64,000 nt of DNA. It comes from Yponomeuta sedellus. Lineage: Eukaryota > Arthropoda > Insecta > Lepidoptera > Yponomeutidae. A program made the translations under genes and the position numbers. The stretch covers positions 23,977,379 through 24,041,378 of the forward strand of contig OW203722.1 of NCBI GenBank assembly GCA_934045075.1, read 5' to 3'. The notes beneath the pieces were generated by a model. The model saw only the letters and a list, made by a program, of their open reading frames with translations, made no database searches and was not told the origin of the DNA. Positions 12,201 through 27,200 of this stretch are shown here, piece by piece. Every line of letters begins with the position of its first letter. The stretch's first letter is position 1.

Positions 12201-15200
12201 CTGCAATCAGACATCATTTACGAATACTGAAAGGAAAGTAAAGTTTTATATGCGTATATTTGAAAACTTTGTTCATCAATGTTTTATCTAACAAAGCGAA
12301 ACTTTTATCATGATTTGAGCAAGGGTGCCTTCGTCTAATTCCATGTTTTTGATGCCCTTGCCTGGTAACCATATCATAGGATATCCTAGTTTGTGACTGT
12401 TTGTAGTGACTGGAAGAGGAGAGCCGTAGATCGGGCTCAGTGGCGTGTGTTGGGAGAGGCCTATGTTCAGCACTGGACTAACATCGGCTGATTATGATCC
12501 TAGTTTGGGATCAGGAGAAGTGATTGTGCCATGTAGGAGTTACTATTATTAATTGGGAAGTTTTCATAATTTACCTAGGTTCTCGACGTTGACATAAATA
12601 CCTCCACATTATTAACATTACCTAATCTTCAAGTTTTACATAATTTCAATAACACCTTGTAAATGTTAAAGTTTGGGTGTTTAAATGTTTTTTTATAGAT
12701 GTATATCATTCATAAACCTAAATGTCCGTCATACAGATAGGCTAAGTCCTGTATAGTGTATAGAATACTGTTTATCACGAATCTAGCACGAAGTCGCAGG
12801 AACAGTCTAGTAAGTCTAACGGTAGATATCGGATGTCATGACATTGCCAACCGGCACAGTACGAGTGTACTCCATGCATGAGCGGTAAACCGAGAACAAG
12901 GTCAAAAGAGTTGTTAACGTAACCTGAAAACGGACAGGAAATCAGAAGACATATTTCAACTTTTTCTTCTTCAGGCTATATTATGTAGTCCACTGCTGGA
13001 CATAGCCCTCCCCTAATGATAGCTATAGCGCCCAGTCTAATACCATCATTGGTGGGTAATGCCCATAATCCCCACGCTGGGCATACGGGTTGGGGATCGC
13101 AGATTAGTGGCATTGTACTGCAGGGTCGCTGCTGCCCACCCCTCGGTTTGTGTCCCTTAGTCGCCTTTTACGACACCCGCGGGAAGAATTGGGTTGGTGC
13201 TATTCTTTAAGCCGACACCACACGATCTCGTGAGCCCTACACTATGTACAACTAAATTACTTGTGTTATAGGTGCTAACCCGACGATAGATTTTACACAA
13301 TAAATATGTCCATAGATAACATCCAAGACCCGAGACAAACTAGAAAAGTTCGTTTCCTAGTTTGAGCCGGCCGGGGATCGAACCCGAGACCTTCGGTTTT
13401 ACAGTCAGCGTGTCAAACCGTTGCCACCGCGGCCGTCAAAGAATTTACATCAATAGTCGGATCAATTATCATACAAGGCAACAACAGACCAAAGATATTA
13501 AGACTACACAAGCGACAGTGGTTAACAGAGTACCAGTTGTTTGTATTGGCAACCTCGAAAAGCAAGATAGCGGAATTAGTTGCCAACCTCCGATAGGAGA
13601 CGGCACCTAATGAGGTCGAATTTCGAATTCGAGAAGTTCTATCAATTAATCAATCAGCTCACTTTAGTCCACTGCTGGACATAGACGCCACTTACTTCTG
13701 CCCGCAGCCTTCCTCATTCAGACGCTGCTAGCAATCTGTCTCAGAACGTCGGTCCAACGAGCTGGAGGCGTCATACGCTAAGTTCATGGTCTACACTTGA
13801 GATCTTTTGCACCACATCGGTTCTTCGGTATATGTGACCAGCCTACTTACTGATTTTGTCATTCACCTTAGTTATTTGACTAATTGTGTCTTGGTTTATT
13901 GAATGTTAATGTACGACGTTAGGAACAGCCTTTGGGCCCAGTTTGTAGTGGTGAAAAAGGCAGCGCAAAAACTCCACTCCGATATTTATTTCTCGAATCA
14001 TATATAATACATTATTTGCAAAGCTAAATTAGTCACCTTTCTTACAAAAGTACGACTAAACTAATGCGAAGTGTTACCCTAAAAAATCCAAAATAAACCG
14101 TAAAAGAACTTTTCTTGAACGTTAAGACACTATCAAGCACGTGAAGACAAAAACGTAAGCATTCGATAACCCCGGTGACCCGACGCAATGAGGCGCGTTA
14201 ATCGGTGTGTAACCATCCTTATTATGGACGCAGACGTCACTCGTGACGCAGAACGGATCTCGCTTATTGGCCAGAGATATGTGAGGTCGCCCGTTCGCGC
14301 TTTGCTGAGAACTGAGAGTAACATTGAGTTGTTTCGCGCTTTGACTAAAACATTAATTACTCTCCCATATCTCTTAGGTGCAGGATGGGCGACCGTCCCG
14401 TGACTACCGCTAGTGGCATTTTTCCGAGCGCTTCCGTGTTTCGCAAGGCACGTTAAGCCGTTGGTGCCGGCTGTCATTTAGTTACAGTCGTTAAGCCGTG
14501 TCAGAGGCCTTAAGGGGGGATTGATAACTTCTGACAGTATGGCCCGCCACTGTCTTACAATCCTCCACCAACCCGGACTTAGCCCCCGTGGTGGAGTATG
14601 GCCTAACCTTCCTGCGATGCAGGAAAAGACTCGGGCCCCAACAGTGGGGACATACAAGAGTTGATAACATACATACATATCCCTTAGGAAAAGACCAGAG
14701 TTTGTCACTTGCTAAGATCCTGCAAACCTCTTTCGCAGCATGCATGCTTGCGCCGGTTCAGGTACTTAACGCTGCATACCACTCACACCGCGTACCGGCT
14801 GAATATCAACGTTGAAGTTTTTGCCCAACTTTCATTAAATTCTTGACGACCTCTGTGGCGTAGCGGTAGCGCATCTACCTACCATGCAAGAGGTCCCGGG
14901 TGCGAATCCCGGCTGGGAACAAAAAAAAACCCCAGGTCTTGGATGTGTACATGTTTGTGATGAAAGGTTCCCACGACACAGGGTATCCTAGTGTGGGGCC
15001 AGAAGCAACGTATGTGCCTGTATGTAAATGTTATGTTATTCTTGGTCGGAGCCCATTTACATTTTCCACACCAATGTTTCTCTCTCTCTTTCTGTCTCTT
15101 TTCACCAACTGGTACATTATCGTACCATGTATTGCATATCTTTGTGCTTTTGATTTCAAAGAATGAAAGAGAAAGAAATATAAATTTATTTGCCGACACA

Positions 15201-18200
15201 ATACTCAACAAAATGCAATAATCGGAAAAGTAAATACAATATCTGCCAGTAGTTTTCATGTAGTAGTTATGCTTCTGTTTTGTTCTGTCCCTTGTTTGTG
15301 CTATTACTTGTAATAAGATTTGTTTTTTGTATCCATGTTTGTCTGTCTTATGTAAATAATTTATTTATCCATCTATTTACTTTTAGATGATTCACCAATG
15401 AAATCAACCCGTACTCGTCTACTGCTGGACATAGGCCTCGCCCGTGGCACAGAATTTTTTACTGTCCTCGGCCATCCTTATCCAGCCTCTGCCAGCAAAT
15501 TGCCGCCGGTGCAGCGAGGTGGTGCCCGTCCTACGTTGCGTTAAGATCAAATTTTAAAAACATATTTAGAGGCTTAAAATTCCACCCATGCCGGGATTCG
15601 AACCCGCGACCTCTGGCTATCCGTGCCAGCGCTCTTCCAACTGAGCTAATGGTGACTCACCGGCATCAGTGAAATTTCGAACCTCTTTACAATATTCTCT
15701 GTATTACGTACAGGAATTCGCACTCGTACTCTATTCGTACTCTGTATTCGCCCATTAGCTCAGTTGGAAAGAGAGCTGGCACAGATAGCCAGATAGGCAT
15801 AGGCAGAGATAGGCATGGGTGGAATTTTTAGCCTCAAAATAGGTTTTTTAAAATTGTCCTTAGTATGGGTTAGTGCATTAAAAAGAATATAATTTTCCTT
15901 TAAGATGATTGCTTTTGCTAATACATGCCCTACTGAGTGCGGTATGTAAATTTAAATTTAAATCCTAAGTAAATTTAAAGTAAAAACCTATTATTGTCAA
16001 TCAATAAACAATTTTTACTTTTTTTTACCTGCAAAGATATGAAAGCCGAACAGCCGTTCTCCTACTGCCAAAGTTGTGGACTTACACGTCGAACAGTATA
16101 ATTGTACATCCCTATCCTTCCACATTTATTGTACGAACTGTTGACTCAACGTTACGCAAGTGAAAATCGGACCGATCCGCAGCAACGCTCCTCATAACTT
16201 CCCCTCTCACCCCGGTGATCCGCAGATATCTAACGCGTGAAATATCGTCTCGCGCAAATAAATATTCTAAAGCATTGGTCTAACAATCACCTTGTTCTCG
16301 GAGTCCAGATAGTAGTAGGCGAGAAGGGCCTCGTTGTGTGACGTCACACTCAGCACGTGCTCGAAGGTATCGGTGTCGGATAGGACCGTGTCGCCGTAGG
16401 AGATACGCACCTCGCTGGCTCGCCTGGAACGAGGGGGAAACGGTAAGTGGCTATGTCACACAGTGTACAAATAAACACGTAAACATAATTTCTAAGCGTA
16501 ATATTTCATGCTTCTAAACGAAAAGGAATTAATTCTCTTTCGTTCCGCCCGAGGGCGCAGATGTTTCTTTCACTTTTATTCTACTAATATTTTTTACTTC
16601 ATCATAAAAGAGCCTCAAATATCGTGAGGGAGCCTGAGAGTCTGAGGTGTTCATGAACCTCAGCGAAATTGCCAATTCGCAGTGGGTACGCGTGGCAACA
16701 AAGCCCATACACTCTTTTTCTGAGAAAAGACCGGTGTTCTGCAGTGGAACGTGTATTAGGCTAAATAGAAAAGAAGCCTCTACTCTTTCAATCCAAGACA
16801 AAGCCATAAAGTTTTAAGGAGGGGTAGCAACCCCTATACAACAATAGCGGCGACCAGAAAAACGAAGCTGACTGAACAAACCCGCGGGCAATGGGCTGGT
16901 ATGTGGTCTAAGAACCGATTACCTAGAGAGTACAAAGATTCCCCAGGTGTTCACTACGAACTGGACGCCCTCCAGCTCGCTTGGCCAACGATCTTAAGCA
17001 GACAACGGTAGCGGATGGATGAGGATTGCTGATGCCGGAAAGAAGTGGGAGGGAAAGGCCTTGGAGTGGACAAACAGTAATATGAAGCCACAGAACAATA
17101 AATATTAGTGTGTAAGCGTCTAATGAGCCGTTTTCAGCTTATTCAGCAGCAGCAAATTCTTAAAGCAATTCATAGATGGCGCTTACATCCGTGGCCATAG
17201 AAGAACAGGAATAAGGCTGTAAAAATAATAATGTGCCAAGCAAAATTTGTCAGGTGTCTCTGTTCTTGTATGTGCACGCCTATAAGCGCCATCTAAGAAG
17301 TGCTTTGTGAATTTGTGCTTGCGGCTCATTGCAAACCGTCTAAAATTGCTATGTAAGAAAAATTGTTTTTTTAAGAAGTTAAACGGAAACTGTGCACACT
17401 AATAAAGTCCCCAAGATACAGGCCTAGCCTAGTTTGGGGACTGCCGGTAAACATAGAACATTTTTTTGTAATACCCTCCACTGTCTATTTATAAGTTATT
17501 TCAATTTGTATTGTCTTCTTGCAAATAAACTATTTACTTACATACTTATCTTCAACGTTTGCCGGAGATCTGGTCAACCGGTGAGGTAATTCATCGCTTA
17601 CTTGTACATTAAGTAAAATAACACATAATTACTCAGCTAAGTGCTAGTTTTCCTTTTTATTGAGGAAATCCGATCGATCGTGCAGGGAAATTGTGTATAT
17701 TGAACGAAGTGAAAGTGATCAAGCTGTATGTAGGCTTACATTACACGATTGGAAAACTACTTGTTAGGTCTAGCTCTAAGGCTGCTCTTAATAAAATTAT
17801 AGAAGAAGAAAACCCGCTCGCTAACGGTGAAGTAAAACATCGTAAGGAAACCTGAGTGCTTAGTGCGAGTTTGACAGATCCAATCGAATAACTTTACTAC
17901 CGCGTTAATCGAGCATTGAGTAGTGAGTATGAGTAAGTTAACCGTTCAAACTGGCAAAACGCTGTCACAGTACAACTCGCACTCGCGTTTTTTCGTGGTT
18001 TGGCTGGTAAACGTGTTCACTTCTCAACGTAAACCATTACAACTCGCACTCAGCAATTTAAATTTCCATACTTGTCGCTAGGTGGCGCTTCCTCGATGCC
18101 ATAGAAATATGAGTTTACGTTAACGCGATCGAGTAGTTAAAAAACTCGCACTAAGCACTCAGACTGCTTAGTGCGAGTTTGACAGATCCAATCGAATAAC

Positions 18201-21200
18201 TTTACTACCGCGTTAATCGAGAATTGAGTAGTGAGTATGAGTAAGTTAACCGTTCGAACTGGCAAAACGCTGTCACAGTACAACTCGCACTCGCGTTTAT
18301 TCGTGTTTTGGCTGGTAAACGTGCTCACTTCTCAACGTAAACCATTACAACTCACACTCAGCAATTTTGATTTCCATACTTGTCGCATAGGTGGCGCTTC
18401 CTCGATCCATAGAAATATGAGTTTACGTTAACGCGATCGAGTAGTTAAAAAACTCGCACTAAGCACTCTGAGTGCCAGAGGCGTTCCGCTACATCAGCGC
18501 TTGAAATTGTCAATCCGCGGTGGGCACGCGTGGTATTAAAGCCCATACTCTCTCTTTATGAGAGAAGGCCTGTGCCCTGCAGTGAGACGTATATAGGCTA
18601 AATATAAAAAAGGTGACATTATTTAATTAGTAGCCTCAGTCTGGCTGTTTCTATGTTTGTGACGTCATTTCCTGGTTACCATAGTACAGGGCATCCTAGT
18701 TTGGGACCAGGTCAAGTTTTTGTGTTGTGCAGAAGTTATTATTATTTCTATTACGTATTTTTGCTTGCGTAATGATAGTTAAGAATAACGAATTGAAATA
18801 GAAATCGCTAGTTGAAGACGCTAGTTGTAATTGTTGATTTCCATGTTTTAATAAGTAAATTCAGATTTCTCAAAGATCGCAGCGAAGACCGGCCTGTGAC
18901 GTGTCTTGGGAGACGCATATATCCAGTACCGGCTGATTTTGATGAGATTTCCCAAAAGGAACGAAACAGAAGGATATTTAAACAGATATTTAAGTGCCGA
19001 CCGGCGCGTAGGCTAATGTTTGTTTAACTTTCTCCCTAGATAAGCAATATTCGGGGCGCGATAGGTATAATTTAACAAGAAATGTTAATTATAATTAGTT
19101 CGTCAGTCGTCACGCGTTATCGGAGCCAATGGCCCGAACAATGTTACATATTATGATTTATTGCTCTTCGACTAGTGCATTGCAAATGGTTTGGATCTGT
19201 GATCCTGCACGTGTGTTCTTGATACATAATTTATAATAAATAAGTATTCATGGACATATTACACAGATCTCGATAGCCCCATACTAAGTACAAAATAACT
19301 TGTGTTACAGATGCTAACTAGAGGATACATTTAATACAATAAATACATTGATAACAAGACCCGAGACAAACTAGAAAAGTTCATTTCCTAGTTTGACCCG
19401 GCCGGGGATCGAACCCGAGACCTTCGGTTCTACAGTCAGCGTGCCAACCTGCTGCGCGACTAAGGCCTTCACCATTATATCAGTATAGTAATAGCTGGGT
19501 ATAACTTTTTTATGTAGCCTATAAACGTCCGATTACAAGCCTTCTCTGTGAGAGGGTATGGGTTTAATTAATACGCTTCCTCACCGCGGATTGGCAATTT
19601 CAAGATTTGCAATTCAGGTTTACTCACGATGTTTTTCTTCACTGTTAGTGAGTAGTATAAATTATTATAAGAAATTGGCTTGTTGTAAATGTGCAAGTAA
19701 TTAATTGCACACTGATTAGTTACAAGGTGACGGAGTAGACCTAGAATAGATAGAATAGACATTTAAATCTGTCCCCAAGTAAAATGTATTGAGCCTTACT
19801 ATCGAAATTGCATCAGCATTTTCTATTTCTGATGGACACATCCCAAACGTTTTTACTTCAGCCTGTTTGATAAAATGTATATCGATCTGCAATATGTCCT
19901 ATTTCTAATTTGTCAACTTTACAGGTCGGACAAAAAACATGCTTGCAATACCATAGAAAAATATGTTAGAAGAAGTTAAGTCAAATTTACGTGTGAATTT
20001 TCAAACATAATTATGTCAAAATGTAACAATATGGCTCGCTAAGGTTTGGGATTTATGACGAATGAAGTCAAAAAGTACTGTTTGTTCCAAATAATGACAG
20101 GAGTTATTGCCAATTACAGTCGATATGTAGCATAAGCAGTCTTAGTACATTCTACTGTAGACAACATGCCTTAATTAGTAATGAATAATTCTAGTTAAAT
20201 CATTAATTAATCATAAGATATTAAGATGTCATTATTATCCTACTAACATTATAGTGAAAGTTGAGTGAAAGAAATATGTTTGAATGTTACTCAATCACGC
20301 AATAACGGCTGAACAGATTTACATAAAACTAGGCGTACGGATAGACGAGGATCAGAATTATTGAGACATAGGATACTTGATATCCCGGTAATTAGTTCCC
20401 GTGCGATAACACTTTTTTGCAGTTTAAAATATATGGCGCTCTGCGCGCGAACGTCGCGTCGTCCTTTCAAATTATTACCGAAACGTTTTTTGAAGCCAAT
20501 TTACACAGAACAATTAAATCAACCAATTTAAATATTTATTTATTGCGTTGCCATGGTAACAAGCGGGTTAAAGTTATGAATGAAATAATGAAATCATACG
20601 ATCCCAGACCCTTACACATGTAGAGAAACAGTACTCACTGAGGCACTACCGCTCTAACCGCTCCAAGCGCACCAAATCACTCTATGACGTTATACTCAAA
20701 GCGGATTATCTATATTCATGTTCTACCCAACATGATACTATTAACCCGTGTATTATAGGTAATAAATCTTTAGGAACTAACAAGGTCGCAGGATTATCGC
20801 TTATCTGCATTTTAACATATTCCACAAAGGAAAGCTGGTAGGTGATCTATAATGACACATATCAATAACTAATGCGCAGAACGTTGCACTTGGGGCTTTA
20901 TCTTTGTTGTTGTTGGACTATTACTCAATAATTGATCATTTGTTGAGCTACATGTGTTCAAAAAGAATAGGCAGCTAAATAATGACTTGAAAGTTTTGAC
21001 AAAATTAGGAGATTTTTGTCCATTATTTCTCCCAAATGATCGAAATGACTACCGCTAACTTAGTGGCATTTTGTGATGGCTATTTTGTTGATATCGAACC
21101 ATCTACAATTGAACTGAATTTGAACCGCGGTAATTTTTTTAATTTACTTGTTTATCGAACATTGGTATTATTTACAAGAACCGACTTGGCTCTCGTTTTG

Positions 21201-24200
21201 TTCAAATATTACTATGTCGTTTTAATGATAAAAAGCGTAGATACTCAATGAGCGTGTTTAAGTAGTTAGTTCTATAAGAATTGCGTACGTAAAAGTAATT
21301 AATGAATATTTAAGAAGTTTTGAAACACTCTACCAGAGAACGTTACGAGTAACGTTTGTTATAAAAAATACCATGGTTCCATGAAAACTGACTATACGGT
21401 GACCAAATTCGTTCCCCGTTTTTAAGGGTCATTCTAAGATGTGTTGCTTATTTTGAATATAAATTACGGGTATATTTTTTTTTCGTTACGCAAAATTATG
21501 TTACGCCGAAAGACGTAGAGTCACGAGCACTAAAATGTATGCACTTCAGTACCTTGTCAAAGTCAAAATAGTCAATTTCTCATACATCAGGCTAGAAGAG
21601 GTTAATGTGACAAGGTTCTAAGGTGTTTACATGTTAGTTACGCGACTATACTCACTGAGGCCAACAATCAGTGAGTCCCTAACGCTCTTGGGTCTTGGAT
21701 GTCAACTATGAATTTATTGTATTAAATATATCGTCGAGTTAGCACCTATAACACAAGTCATTTAGTTATACTTAGTATGGGGCTGACCAGATCTGTGTGA
21801 TGTCCATGAGCATTTATTTATTGGTAAATCCTTCCACAACATTGGCTTGCCATCGACACACTAAGAGGATTACATGGCATTACTCAAACGTAAATTTGTT
21901 CAATTTCTCCATCCATCCAACTAAATGCATTTCCTCATTTAGCATAGCAAAACAACAACTTCAGCGGTGTACAAATTCCAAAATCATTATCTAAGAAAGA
22001 CACCGTTGTGTCATTGTGTGGTATGTTGAAAACAAACAACGTGTTGGCGACACGTGTGCGCATGCGTCTCGTGTTCGCAAGAACGTGACTTTTGATAGAG
22101 TCATTTGCAATTGCCCAAATCTCTATAACCAACTGACCTATACGGAATTTCTGTTCAAGAGCTGACAACATAATTTGAAAGAAAAAACAAAATACATTAT
22201 CATATCGTAGATGACTGCGTCGTTGGTCTAGCCGTTAAGGCGCTTGGGTACCAAGATAGAGGTCGTGGGTTCGATTCCCACTAGGGGCCGCCGTACACTT
22301 GTACAAGTGACCTCAGTATGGGAGTATTTTCATGTTTGTCATGTCGTTGCCTGGTTCCTAGTATGGAACCAGGTCAAGTGATTGTGTCGTGTTGAAGTTA
22401 TTATTATAATTAAATTGGTAGGGACTTAAAGAAACATTTTTTAGGTAGTCCCGATTACGTCCCAGTGCTGGGCAAAGGCATCTCCTTTCGCTTTCCACTC
22501 TTCCCTGTTCATGGAAATCTTAAGAAAAACAAGGATTATAAAAACAAATTTATACTCTCTCTCTCTCTTTCTCTCTGAGATAGGGCCTGTGTTCTGTGGT
22601 GTGATGTTTATAAGTTACATAAAAAAACTAAAAAAAATACTAATGCTAATGGAAGTCTCCAAAAAAACGTTTTGAATTTTTTACGCCACCTGGCGGGACT
22701 TACATTTCTTTTAGTTAAGTTAATTTGGTCTCGCATGCTTAATTGCTGAAAATTCAAATCACCCATTCAATTCCCATCGATCACCCATCAATTTCAATTC
22801 AATCTTCTTTTAGCAGTAGGGTTTTCTATTCTTTTTTAAGTGTTTCATTTGATACCTTAATAAACTCACAGCTAGCGTTCGCTGACCAAATTCTAAATTG
22901 GTTAAGTCTGGTGGTCATAAGGAAATATATGAAATAGACTATCTACTATTGTATCACTATCTACGCGCGACAAACTAATCCCTCCTTCGCTTCCGCAGAC
23001 TAGCTAAGAAAAAATATTTTATTAAAATATTTGGGTTATAACCAGAACCCATACAATTACTTGAGTACACAGTCATAGTTGAGTACACGCTGAGTACTCG
23101 GTGAGTACACAGTTGGTGCCGGCTGTCATGCATTGGCAGTCGTTAAGCCATGTCAGTAAGGCCCGCCACTGTCTTACAATCCTCCACCAACCCGGACTTG
23201 GCCCCCGTGGTGGAGTATGGCCTAACCTTCCTGCGATGCAGGAAGAGACCCGTGCCCCAACAAGCGGGGACATAGGGGTGAAGCGGATAGGACAATATGC
23301 TAAGTTTTTGCATCTGTCATCATCATGCTCAGATAGGTATAATTTAGTTTAAGAAAAGTCCTTGCCTGAAAATCGGCAACTAGTTGCACATTGGTGTCCA
23401 TTAGTTACAAGCCGAGGCACAGACATTTTTGTCTTCATTTGTAATTTATATGCTGATAAATAAATGTCTCTTTAAATTGTCATTAATGCCTATAGTATAA
23501 GTGATTGTTGTGCCTCACTTCGCTTGAAGACAAATAAATATTTTCTATTCTATAAAGAAAGACCGCCATATTTTTGGTTTTATCTGCGATCAGAGAGCCG
23601 AACTTTGGAAACTGACAGCTTGAGATTACACTGACCTCTGCCAGTGCGCAATAGAGGTTATATCACTACCTACGAACGGAGTTTGTCGACCTGGGGTGCA
23701 ATGTATGGAACGGAGCCGATTACGGACACGGATACGTGGGAATCTTGATAACAACTGTTACAATTGAAGGTTAAAGTCGCGATAACAGACGGGATTAGAG
23801 AGTATTGTTTTAATAATAACAATACAAAATGTTTGAACAAAAACTTTCGTAAGCACTAAACATTATTGACATAAATCCGGTCGTAGTCTTCACACAAAAT
23901 ATTAAGTTAATGCGGATTTAAGTGAATAATATTAAAGTTATCATACGTTTGCTAAATATTAAGTTGAAAAGCAGGTATGGCAAAGAAATAACATGGGACA
24001 CAACATCTTTGGCAGGCGCACCGGCCGAGAAACTAACAATGTTTTCTATGAAATGCAAGAACGATCGCGAGTTACAAATAGGACATGATTCGTAAAAATA
24101 AAGTATAATTCATCTCATTAAGTAGATGCAAAAAGGCCAATATTATTATTAGTAGAGGAAAGATACCTAACTGAAACATATATTACTCAAATTTGTTAGT

Positions 24201-27200
24201 GAATGATGAGTTGTCATTACTGTCTCTTGTGCCATGCCGTAGGGCATAAATAGACTACATGAAAAAAGAATTGTTTAGAGTCGATAGTATACTATAACAA
24301 GCCCCCGAAAACGTTCTACTGCCGTATCAATTAGCCTACGACCCACAGAACACAAAACTACGACCTATTCTCAGATCTGCCAGCCAAACTTAAACAAAAA
24401 AATCCATACAGATCAGTGAAGCCGTTTTAGAAGGATATTTAGAAAGTATTTTACATATTACAGTTTCACCACAATGTAAGTCAAAATAGCGTCGTCATAC
24501 AATTGATCAGAAAAAATGGCACGTTGATCCATAAAGGTCGCCATACCGACCTATGGACTACTATAATTATATTCATAGTGCAATACAGAATAAATAACAT
24601 TATTATCAAAGAACTTCCTCGGTAAGAACAAATTAATGTTACTGTGAGTTTGAAAGCATCTTGTTTACAAAAACAACGGTATGAACTTATGATTCTCGAT
24701 ACATTTTCCACGTTGCGTCATACAATGGTTAGTCGCCACGAAGCAAACATGAAAAATAATAATCAGTTCTGTTGACAATACAGAACAATACATTTTGCAC
24801 TAACGATAGATCAGGTCATAACAACCATTATTGTTGGTTGTTATTATGATTTTATGTCGTCGAGAGGCCACATTAAAAGGTAGAAAAGTTATTTAAGAAA
24901 TCATAATCGTATTTTTTTTATCTTGTTGTGCAATAAAGTGCTTTATACTTTTCTGTCTGTCTAATACTTTTCTTCATAGGCAGTATAATACATAATTTAG
25001 TTAAAAGCAAAACTATCACGGCCAAGGAAGCTTCTCAAATCAACAAGTAATAGACCTTCAAATTTAAACAAGAAAAAGTTTTTACTAATTCCATTGAAAA
25101 TTACTCCAATGTAGTTGTTAGAATAGTACATATAAAAGTCCTTCAACCGCACAAAAAAACCCCAGGTCTTGGATGTCCACAGGGTACCCTAGTGTGAGGC
25201 CAGGGGCATTATTACGTAAGTATCCACTGAGTTGAGTGACGTTGATTTTTACTTTTTTTAAGCTACTACGGCTGTCAAATGCATACATATTTTGACACTT
25301 AGGAGTCGTCTTAATTCGACTCGATAGAGTGGAGTTCTATGTAATAGGAGGGCTGAAGCATTGTATGTGCCTGTATGTCAATGTTATGTAAAAAATGCTT
25401 CCCAGCCGCTTTCACAATGTCGTCGGCCCACCAGGCTGATGGTCTGCCTACAGACCGTAGACTCGTTCTTGCCACTACTCAGTTACTACCTTAGACCACC
25501 TGCTGTCTTCCCGCCTATAATACCCTACGAACTTTATCTCATGAAATTACTTGCGCCTTCGTTAAAATCTTACGTCATTTACAGCACCAAGGTCAATTGA
25601 CATTACTCGTATACTCGCAACGTTAACTAGTGCATGCATGTTGCATGTTTGTAACCTTTTATGGGCACATCGGACTACTTTTGCTATTTACGGAAATGCA
25701 AACTCAGTCATTAATTGTATTTGTGTCTTTTTCCAAGTTTGTACAGTTGACGCTATATTATCATTTCATTTAATTATCTATAATAACATGCATTGTGCAT
25801 GAAATTATCTAAAAGCTAAAATACTATTTATTTCAGGTAGATATATGACAATTCGGCAATGTATATCGAATAGTCATATATCTCAGCTTAGTGCTGTGAG
25901 AGCATGCATCATCAATTCATCACAGCGCTGTTTTGAGCCCGTCCGTATTCTTAATGAATCCTTACTAATATTATAAACGCGAAAGTTTGTATGTATGGAT
26001 GGATGGATGTTTGCTACTCTTTCACGTAAAAACTACTGAAACTTAACAATAATATAGCTTATACATCAGAATAACAAATAGGCTACCATTTATAACGATA
26101 TTATGTGAATTGTCTAAAATATGACGATATTAGTACGTAAAAAAAATCTACCCGATAGTCCTGCGTAGACGAAGTCGCAGGCACCAGCTAGTAAAATATA
26201 TAAGCTTGCGGAATTTAAAAGAGCACACTGTGGGTTGTATTGAATTCACCGTTCCTCCAACTAATGCCTGCTTACTTAGTTTCTTCCACAGCCCCAGACT
26301 ATTAGCTTCTCTAAGACTTAGTTTCGCCCAAGAACTTACCATTGCTCCAGCTGATACCTGTCTTCCATTTGGTGCTTAATGGCAATCATAGTGAAATGAT
26401 ATTATATTTAGACCACTTCACACAGGTCGTGCCATGTCTCCTAATTTCTAAATAAGGATCAATAACGTTTTCCCACAGGCCTATACTAAGCTTATTGTTC
26501 CTCCTCAGTTTCTCATTTCTGTTAATCAACTGTTAACAGTATGCACTTTGCTGACAGCTGTTAACAGTAGCATAACGGATTGTTAGTGTAGTCCAGAAAC
26601 CGGGTGTTAGGTTCTCCCAAGAACTCACCGTCGCTCGAGCGGATGCCTGTCTCCCAAGTCCTGCTTCTTGGCGTCCATAGTGAGCTGGTAGTAGATACGC
26701 GCCGCCGCCTCAGACCGGTCGTGCGCCGAGTACAGGAAGGCGTGGAGCTGCTGCAGCAGGTTCTGACTGAGCCGCCACAGCGACCGAGACATCTTTGGGG
26801 TGCACGAGACGAACCTGGCGGGGAGGAGGATTGCAAGTGGTCAGGGATTTGGTACGGCTCGGGTAGTTAGTTCTACAATAAATATGGGGGAAACCTGACG
26901 GAGGGAAAGTATGGAAGTATTCGTTGAAGAATCCCGCGACCTCTGGCTAATCGTGCCAGAGGCATGGGTGGAATTTTTAGCCTCTGAATAGGTTTTTTTT
27001 AATTGTCCTTAGCCGGGTTAGTGCAACAAAAATTATATATTCGTATAAGGTTCACAATTATCTGTGAGCAAGTAGCCCTCGGAAGCATTTCCTTCCAAGC
27101 CCGTAGTGCGCGTGTGAACCAAACCTCCCGACTCCATTATTAGTGCTGCCTGGGCAGTAAGATGGCACAAATCACGCGTATTGTAGCGTGTAACGTGTCA

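Larger units (their letters stand above)
8119..16290. other. bmm: brummer intron 7 (8.2 kb), repeats and unclassified DNA
   Basis: Contains a CR1/jockey-type reverse transcriptase end (8587-8955), a TA microsatellite (9133-9198), a LINE 3' tail (9290-9420), a palindrome (9700-9955), several SINE families and RTE tails. Stretches 9960-10520, 11166-12330, 12560-12960 and 13862-14330 show no gene or clear repeat, apart from a Helitron end near 12810. Confidence 0.55.
16424..26628. other. bmm: brummer intron 6 (10.2 kb), mostly unclassified AT-rich DNA
   Basis: Recognised parts are a tandem MITE pair (17854-18468), SINEs near 18640-18750, 19280-19466, 21653-21800, 22212-22405 and 23108-23275, a SINE split by another element (25150-25400), a Helitron (25959-26191) and decayed copies of exon 6 (26243-26437). 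Between 19470-21650 and 23290-25140 I see only AT-rich sequence with no coding signal. Confidence 0.55.

Noticed and set aside
14188..14403. A plus-strand frame of 71 codons.
   Set aside because: Its end is the 5S-like SINE head; no further coding evidence.
26604..26870. A plus-strand frame across brummer exon 6.
   Set aside because: Antisense of the GC-rich exon, with no supporting splice or start signals.
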